Shown piece after piece: positions 29,744 through 30,000 of a DNA stretch of 30,000 nt (positions are counted from its first letter, which is position 1; the number at the start of each line of letters is the position of its first letter). A program made the position numbers and the translations under genes. The DNA lies in NCBI GenBank assembly GCA_019918135.1, contig WBZZ01000486.1, forward strand, positions 132,501 through 162,500, written 5' to 3'. The DNA is from Paulinella micropora. Lineage: Eukaryota > Cercozoa > Imbricatea > Euglyphida > Paulinellidae. The notes under the pieces were generated by a model that saw only the letters and a program-made list of their open reading frames with translations, ran no database searches and had not been told where the DNA came from.

Positions 29744-30000
29744 ATGCCCAAGACGGCATGTAAGAAGCTCGTTGCCGCCACCTTACAAACCATTCGAAAA
29801 AATTCGCGAGGGGAAATCTTCCTTACTTTGAACGGCTCCCCAGACGTGGAGCCGTTCGAAGAGGTCGAGATTCCCGACGACGTCTTTCGCAAGTATGAGC
29901 TGGTACACTAAGATTGTATGCTTGCCTGTTCATTTTTTTGTCCATGTGTAACATGCAGGGTAAAGGCGACCTCGATGAGTTGGTCTCCGGCTTCTGCTAC
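29744..30000 (+). CDS. 5' part of an unrecognised gene with a 56-nt intron, runs off the window
   Basis: Exon 1 starts at an ATG at 29744 and encodes 53 residues (MPKTACKKLVAATLQTIRKN, then an acidic IFLTLNGSPD...EEVEIPDDVF part). A GT-AG intron at 29903-29958 (GTACAC...ACATGCAG, 56 nt) keeps the phase into GKGDLDELVSGFCY, which is open to the window end; without splicing the frame stops at 29911. The intron size matches that of gene E and those of the SET/DUF7869 gene, which lies divergently to the left. The frame is open above the ATG as well, so the start could lie earlier. No family is recognised; too little is visible for a function. Confidence 0.55.

Noticed and set aside
29692..29892. 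Minus-strand 66-codon frame opposite the right-edge gene
   Set aside because: The plus strand gives a consistent splice junction and more natural composition; the minus frame is Ser/Thr-rich.

Overview
This is a window of nuclear DNA from a eukaryote. The signs are canonical GT-AG introns (most of them 55-95 nt), a Ty3/gypsy-type LTR retrotransposon, tRNA-derived SINEs with (AAT)n tails, microsatellites, long G or C homopolymers and foldback repeats. No rRNA, tRNA gene, CRISPR array or bacterial operon is visible. I cannot name the organism. The short introns suit a protist, alga or compact invertebrate genome, but this is inference.

Layout. (1) 1-8642 is a Ty3/gypsy retrotransposon lacking its 5' end: Gag with an SR-rich tail, a retropepsin-like protease, RT, RNase H, integrase with GPY/F module, and an unusual C-terminal extension ending in an AT-hook. 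Three single-base phase changes break what looks like one ancestral gag-pro-pol frame. A polypurine tract and possible 3' LTR sequence follow. (2) 9083-10466 holds four minus-strand tRNA-derived SINEs nested head-to-tail in each other's (AAT)n tails. (3) 10530-23284 is a block of six genes (A-F) that I do not recognise. Their orientation alternates (+,-,+,-,+,-). They are almost intronless and vary strongly in GC, the gene at 17234-20033 being extremely GC-rich. A 0.9-kb array of foldback repeats lies between two convergent genes. A, B, C, D and F have no obvious membrane segment; E has two. The block could be an endogenised large DNA virus, the cargo of a large mobile element, or fast-evolving host genes. 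No hallmark gene (capsid, packaging ATPase, family-B polymerase, integrase) is visible inside it. (4) 23689-27997 (minus) is a seven-exon gene whose exons join in frame to about 1261 codons. It combines a SET-like domain, a transposon-associated DUF7869-like domain with D/H/D-type motifs, and a C-terminal RanBP2-type zinc finger. (5) 28000-29600 is repeat-rich: CT and CAACAG microsatellites, C-runs, a duplicated 64-70-bp unit, and three evenly spaced copies of a 153-bp two-tier palindrome. (6) 29744-30000 (+) is the start of another short-intron gene that runs off the window.

Relations between parts. The retrotransposon and SINEs are ordinary genomic parasites, and the SINE array ends about 64 bp before the putative start of gene A. 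The 56-nt intron in gene E has the size of the host-type introns in regions 4 and 6, so block 3 is probably expressed by the same spliceosome. Functions of genes A-F are not established.
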